DNA of 64,000 nucleotides from Pampus argenteus (taxonomy: Eukaryota > Chordata > Actinopteri > Scombriformes > Stromateidae): contig CM072878.1 in assembly GCA_036937835.1 (NCBI GenBank), positions 8,432,501-8,496,500 on the forward strand. Reading direction: 5' to 3'. Position 1 is the stretch's first letter, and each line of letters starts with the position of its first letter. The notes under the pieces were generated by a model. That model searched no databases, was not told the DNA's origin, and saw nothing but the letters and a program-made list of their open reading frames with translations. This document shows positions 60,160 through 64,000 of this stretch, one piece after another. The position numbers and the translations under genes were made by a program.

Positions 60160-61535
60160 AACACCATATGGTTTTGTGTAACTAACAGCACATAGAATTG
60201 GTCCTAATGTGGCACCCCAAGAAGGCAGAAAACAAAGAACGATAAATGCTATGTGACCCACGTCTGGAGTGTCATGCAGGCCAAGCAGAGCCGAGCTGAG
60301 CTGAACTTAGATAAATCAGACAATAACGTCCGCTTGGTTAAAAGCGCCGCTGCTGCACAGAACACAAGAGAACATTAGGTTTGAATCAACAAAGGAGAAA
60401 TGATTGCAATGAAAGAGAGGGCAAAGTGAGAGTAGCTGAGAAAGGTCAAAAAGTATGTTACGCTGGCTCAAATGATGTAGAGAGGCGCTTTATCTGTCAC
60501 ACATATCACCTATTGCTTCCTGTTTGATACAAGCACAGAAAAACAGCAGTGCCAAAGTCCAAATTATGTTCATAGTTACATCCTTAAGTTTACTTATGCA
60601 AGAAAGTAAACACTTAGATTGACAGTTTCACTGACTTGGCATCATCTATTTTAGTGAACGCATACTGTGTGTGTATGCATAACACAAGGTGCCCTTGATG
60701 AAGAAATAATCTTGTACCATCGTTGCGCGTGTGTGTGTGTAGTTATCCCCTGCCACCATCTGTTCTCTATAGGCTGATGATCATCTATCTCCCCATTAAC
60801 TGTCAGTCACTGTGTTCCCTGTTGACATCCCTCCTCTCACTATCTGAGCTGCAAACCTTACGACACCACGCCGTTACAGAGGAAAGATACGTAGAAATAC
60901 TGGCTGCTTTCTTCAGCCATGCATACTGTACCTCTGTGTGCATATGTGGAAAGTTAGAACTGTGAATCCCTGATGCATGGATCAAATGTCTAGCCCTCAT
61001 GTATGATACTGTAGCTATAAATGTGCTGAAGACATCACTTGTGCAATGGTGTCAAGACCTTATTCGACACTTACAAAAAGCATGAGGACAAATCACTGTG
61101 TGGCTAAAAGTTGTAAACTGTTGACAGTTTAATTATAAAGATCCACAGCTTGACACTGGAGGAGATCAGGACACAGATGTTTCCCCTGTAACAGAGTCTC
61201 CATATCACAACAAGAGGAATGCACTGTTTTCAGCGTACATACTAATGTATGAAGGACAACGAAATGCATTGCTTTGCATGATTTTGTCACAACTGGAACA
61301 AACTTTACCCATCAGTCATTCAATATTCCATTATGTTGATCACAAACAGTTGCACGTTTTAGAGTAAGACTAAAATATATCACCCCCAACCTACTCAGAT
61401 TTATTTAGCTTAAATCCACTTCACTCCCAAATCCTTCCCTCAGTACCCCCACTTTCTTTTCTCCTGAAAAATTATATTCGGTTCTAGTAAAATATTCATG
61501 TCTCATTCTTAGCGCTGGAACCATGAATCATACAT
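60160..61535. other. Noncoding segment, no gene seen
   Basis: Ordinary DNA with a short TG patch at 60727-60740. The plus-strand frame at 60723-60965 and its antisense partner lack any recognisable domain. Confidence 0.45.
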
Positions 61536-61539
61536 CTGA

Positions 61540-61860
61540 AAAACTGGGAAAGCTAGAAAGGCAATGTGAAAGGGGAGACAAGGGCGGGGAAGGGATGGAA
61601 TTGAAATCGACACAAACGTAATGACAGAAGAGAAATGGGAAGAGTGTTGGAAAGGGGAGGGAAGAGACATAGGAAGAGTCAAATACTGCGGACCAGAGGT
61701 GTAAAAAGGAAGAGGTAGAGATACTGGCAGATAGATGAACAGAAAAGGAAAGCAAGGTCACAGAAAGAAGGGGAGAGGGGGGAGTGTTACACTTGTAAAG
61801 GAAGGAAAGAAAGACTAATGGCTGAAGCAAAGAGGAAAAGGTGTGGTTGAAGATGGCAAG
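61540..61860. repeat. Purine-rich tract
   Basis: A/G-dominated plus strand for about 300 bp. The 100-codon minus-strand frame is an artefact of this bias. Confidence 0.78.
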
Positions 61861-62003
61861 AACAGAGATTAGATATTGAAAAGATTGCCTGCATCACCTG
61901 AATATGTAGAAAAGTAGGAGTAAAACACAGAAAATCTGATATTGACCTTTTATCATAATGCCATAGCAACAAATCATCTGTAACCACTGTACTTGTCGAT
62001 AAA

Positions 62004-62606
62004 ATGAGTTTACATCATATTATATGTGTCCTACAAAGACATAGGAAATCAAGAGATGAAGATTTTGAGGGAAGGAAACAGTGTGTCTCCCACAATAACA
62101 TTATTCATCTAATTAAACGTGAAAGGATGTCGTGTGGCAAAACGTCTCACGTCACTCCTACTTGTAGCCGCTGCATGTGCTCTTATCCTGAAAATGAAAA
62201 GAGGACAAGACAGGAGGAAGAGGAGGAGAGAAAGGCAGAAAAAAAAAATCCCAAAAAGACACCACACACCAACAATCACACTCACCCTAACTTACACACA
62301 TGTGTAAGTGCATATTGCTTAGGCAGATGCTGAGAGTATCCAGAATGCCAAACAGTAGTGGAAAAGTGTGGGCAGGCATTTTTTTATTTTATTTTTTTTC
62401 ATTTCCAAAAGAAATTTGTTGCTGATAAAAAATTTAACACAGAAGCAAAGTGTTGGCTAAGTGACAGAGAAACCGAGATCCGGTAGGAGCAAGTACCCCT
62501 CAAGTGCTACAAAAGACCTGCGTAAGCTATTCTGAGACAGAGAGAGAGAAGCTGAAGAGAGAAGGCCAGGTGAAATAGGGTCAGCGCTCATCTTCCACTG
62601 AACCTT
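62004..62606. other. Noncoding segment with A/G-rich centre
   Basis: Two overlapping plus-strand frames at 62004-62333 are Lys/Arg/Glu-rich through a GAGGAAGAGGAGGAG patch and end in CA-driven His/Thr. I do not accept them as genes. Confidence 0.45.
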
Positions 62607-62674
62607 ATGAGGGCTGATTATCTCCAACCCTCACACGCACAGGGCCCTGCAGAGTGTGCATCTGTGTATGTATA

Positions 62675-62735
62675 TACCCCCCCCCCCAACACACACACAC
62701 TTTCACTCTCTCACTCTCTCTCTTTCTCTGTGGTG
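62675..62735. repeat. C11 run, CA patch and CT patch
   Basis: A run of about 11 C at 62677-62688 is followed by a short CA patch and CT/TC patches to about 62730. Confidence 0.88.
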
Positions 62736-62939
62736 TTATTAATGCTGACATACTTTAGCTGCTGGCTATGTGCTTACCCTGTCCTCTTTCCAACTCTTAA
62801 GTTAAGGCAGATCACAGACACTGCTAACAACACACGCATACATAACCAACATTAAACATGTCTGTCCCGAGAGCGAGGTTAAAGGCGAAACATGGTCTGA
62901 TAGGAGGATTGTTTTACATCATAACGGTTTTTTACTGTG

Positions 62940-63015
62940 AATATATATATCAGCCTGTCTGCTTTAGTTTAGCCTTTGGCTGTCTAGCACATGAGTGTGT
63001 GTGTGTGTGTTTGTT
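62940..63015. repeat. Short TA and TG patches
   Basis: ATATATATAT at about 62942-62951 and about 8 TG units at 62995-63011. Confidence 0.85.
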
Positions 63016-63246
63016 TACAGATTGTCTATTCTATAGAATAAACAGTATGTTTTATAGTCTATTTGCATTACCGGCTATATTGAGCTGTGGCCCAATAAAG
63101 CAAAATAGTATATGAATAAAAAAAAAGTATCTCAAGGCTAATGTGTTTTAAATTCTGGCATGATTTTATCTAAGATGAGCAAAGTTTGAAGCTATTAACC
63201 TTGCTTCTGGACCTGTCCTCATAATTGTATGGTTTGAATTTTGCAG

Positions 63247-63480
63247 CTGGAAGGTGAAGCAGATATGGCTGACAGTCCTGCTGCTCTCCTCATTGGGGTC
63301 ACCAAAGATTCAATTATGAGTGGTGCATTTGTACTGTCGTTTGGCTTAATGTATGCATTGGATTTACACTGTCCCAACAAACTCATTTACATGTTCACCT
63401 TTATCCAGAAAGGTCTTGTTGATAGTAAACCACTGAAACGGTGCCTACTGAATCTGAAAAATGACATGTTGAAAGAATGA
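63247..63480 (+). CDS. Terminal coding exon of a multi-copy teleost protein family (partial)
   Basis: An acceptor-like TTTGAATTTTGCAG precedes an open exon of 77 codons ending in TGA. It starts LEGEADMADSPAALLIGV, then has VLSFGLMYALDLHCPNKL, YMFTFIQKGLVDSKPLK and CLLNLKNDMLKE. The order EGE, FGL-YAL-L-YP-L, TF-FIQ, LK-LKN-L is the C-terminus of a large fish family often annotated as SAMD3-like or uncharacterised. I know no experimentally established function. AATAAA at 63632-63637 could end the transcript. No upstream exon of this family was seen in the window, so it is an orphan gene piece, a pseudogene or the end of a gene with a very long intron. Confidence 0.55.
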   Translation: MEGEADMADSPAALLIGVTKDSIMSGAFVLSFGLMYALDLHCPNKLIYMFTFIQKGLVDSKPLKRCLLNLKNDMLKE

Positions 63481-63631
63481 ACCAAATGACAAGTTTGAAT
63501 GCACACATGTGCTATAATTGTACATATATGGATATGTTCCTGTCAGTCTGATGTTAAGTAATTTTTTTGACGGAATACTCTTATGAAAAGCTAGATTTTG
63601 GTATCAATGACCTCGTAAGCTTTTCTGCAAA

Positions 63632-63637
63632 AATAAA
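63632..63637 (+). terminator. Polyadenylation signal AATAAA
   Basis: Canonical hexamer about 150 bp after the stop codon of the 63.25-63.48 kb exon. Such hexamers are common by chance in AT-rich DNA. Confidence 0.35.
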
Positions 63638-63799
63638 AATGCTCTATATACAGAATTCACAAAGTCTATAGATCTTTAATATTAAAGATAAGTTAACTAA
63701 TATTTTGAGGCTATGTAAACAGAAGTACTATATAATACAATAATATAGAATAACCAAAACAACATCAAAGGTATATGAAGTGTGTTAAAAAGCATTATT

Positions 63800-63972
63800 A
63801 GAAATGCTTGTGGAGTACCTCTGGGGTCAGTATTAGGCCAAAAATTGTTTGTTTTTTTTACATAAATTACACATGTAGAGTAAAATCTAAGTGTCATTGA
63901 ATCTGAACAAAACAAAGATTATATTTGGAAACTGTAATGGAAGTGTGTGGAAGTATGGGGTAGCACCTAATA
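63800..63972 (+). pseudogene. Deletion-ridden LINE reverse-transcriptase remnant
   Basis: CGVPLGSVLG (63809-63838), with a frameshifted FYIN following, is the conserved RT motif GVPQGSVLGP-LFxxYIN. About 55 bp later SLNLNKTKIIFGNCN, and then CVEVWGST, match later RT-region motifs of fish CR1/L2-type LINEs that normally lie far apart. The catalytic box (FADD in the family) is missing between them, so large internal deletions occurred. In-frame stops confirm decay. Confidence 0.75.
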
Positions 63973-64000
63973 AAGCACCCTTCAGCCATTATGCATATTA

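Overview
The window reads as nuclear DNA of a spiny-rayed (percomorph-type) teleost fish. Three things support this: a very high density of (CA)n/(TG)n and (CT)n/(GA)n microsatellites, AT-rich single-copy DNA between them, and many decayed interspersed repeats that I recognise from memory as common in fish genomes. Nothing suggests bacterial or viral DNA: there are no operons, no CRISPR array, no rRNA and no intact tRNA gene. Most long open frames are low-complexity translations of microsatellites (Cys-Val, His-Thr, Ser-Leu) or of purine/pyrimidine tracts and are not genes.

Layout. 1-15.3 kb is noncoding, with microsatellites (a 143 bp pure TG tract at 7.8 kb; a CT/GATA/GACA/TG block at 13.7-14.0 kb) separated by clean AT-rich blocks that resemble conserved noncoding elements, best at 14.44-15.18 kb. 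15.4-16.0 kb may be an unclassified insertion. At 17.95 kb there is a short reading frame with a possible splice acceptor that ends in a PDZ-ligand-like tail. 18-31 kb is again noncoding with microsatellites and clean blocks. 31.5-37.8 kb is the repeat-dense centre: a TTAAAG/TTAGCTTAGCAT repeat, two long copies (A and B) and one short copy (C) of a family marked by CTAAACCTAACCAGAC-like sequence (a fourth short piece, D, lies at 27.8 kb), a Pol III box-bearing SINE-like segment, and another fish repeat fused to a CA tract. 38-45.8 kb is microsatellite-rich and noncoding, with one doubtful exon at 39.0 kb. 46.0-47.0 kb is a decayed APE-type LINE fragment, 48.9-49.2 kb a SINE-like unit with a TAAG tail. 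47.9-62 kb contains long purine- or pyrimidine-biased tracts that change strand. At the right end, 63.25-63.48 kb is a recognisable terminal coding exon of a multi-copy teleost gene family, followed by a deletion-ridden LINE reverse-transcriptase remnant.

There is no complete gene and no working pathway to describe. The coding evidence is one likely terminal exon (63.25 kb), two weak exon candidates (17.95 and 39.0 kb) and two dead retrotransposon pieces. I did not find a new functional system. The most informative signals are the nested repeat copies at 33.0 and 37.4 kb, the orphan 3' exon, the PDZ-tail candidate, and a DR1 nuclear-receptor-type site inside a clean block. Repeat family assignments rest on remembered sequence texture and were not checked by search.
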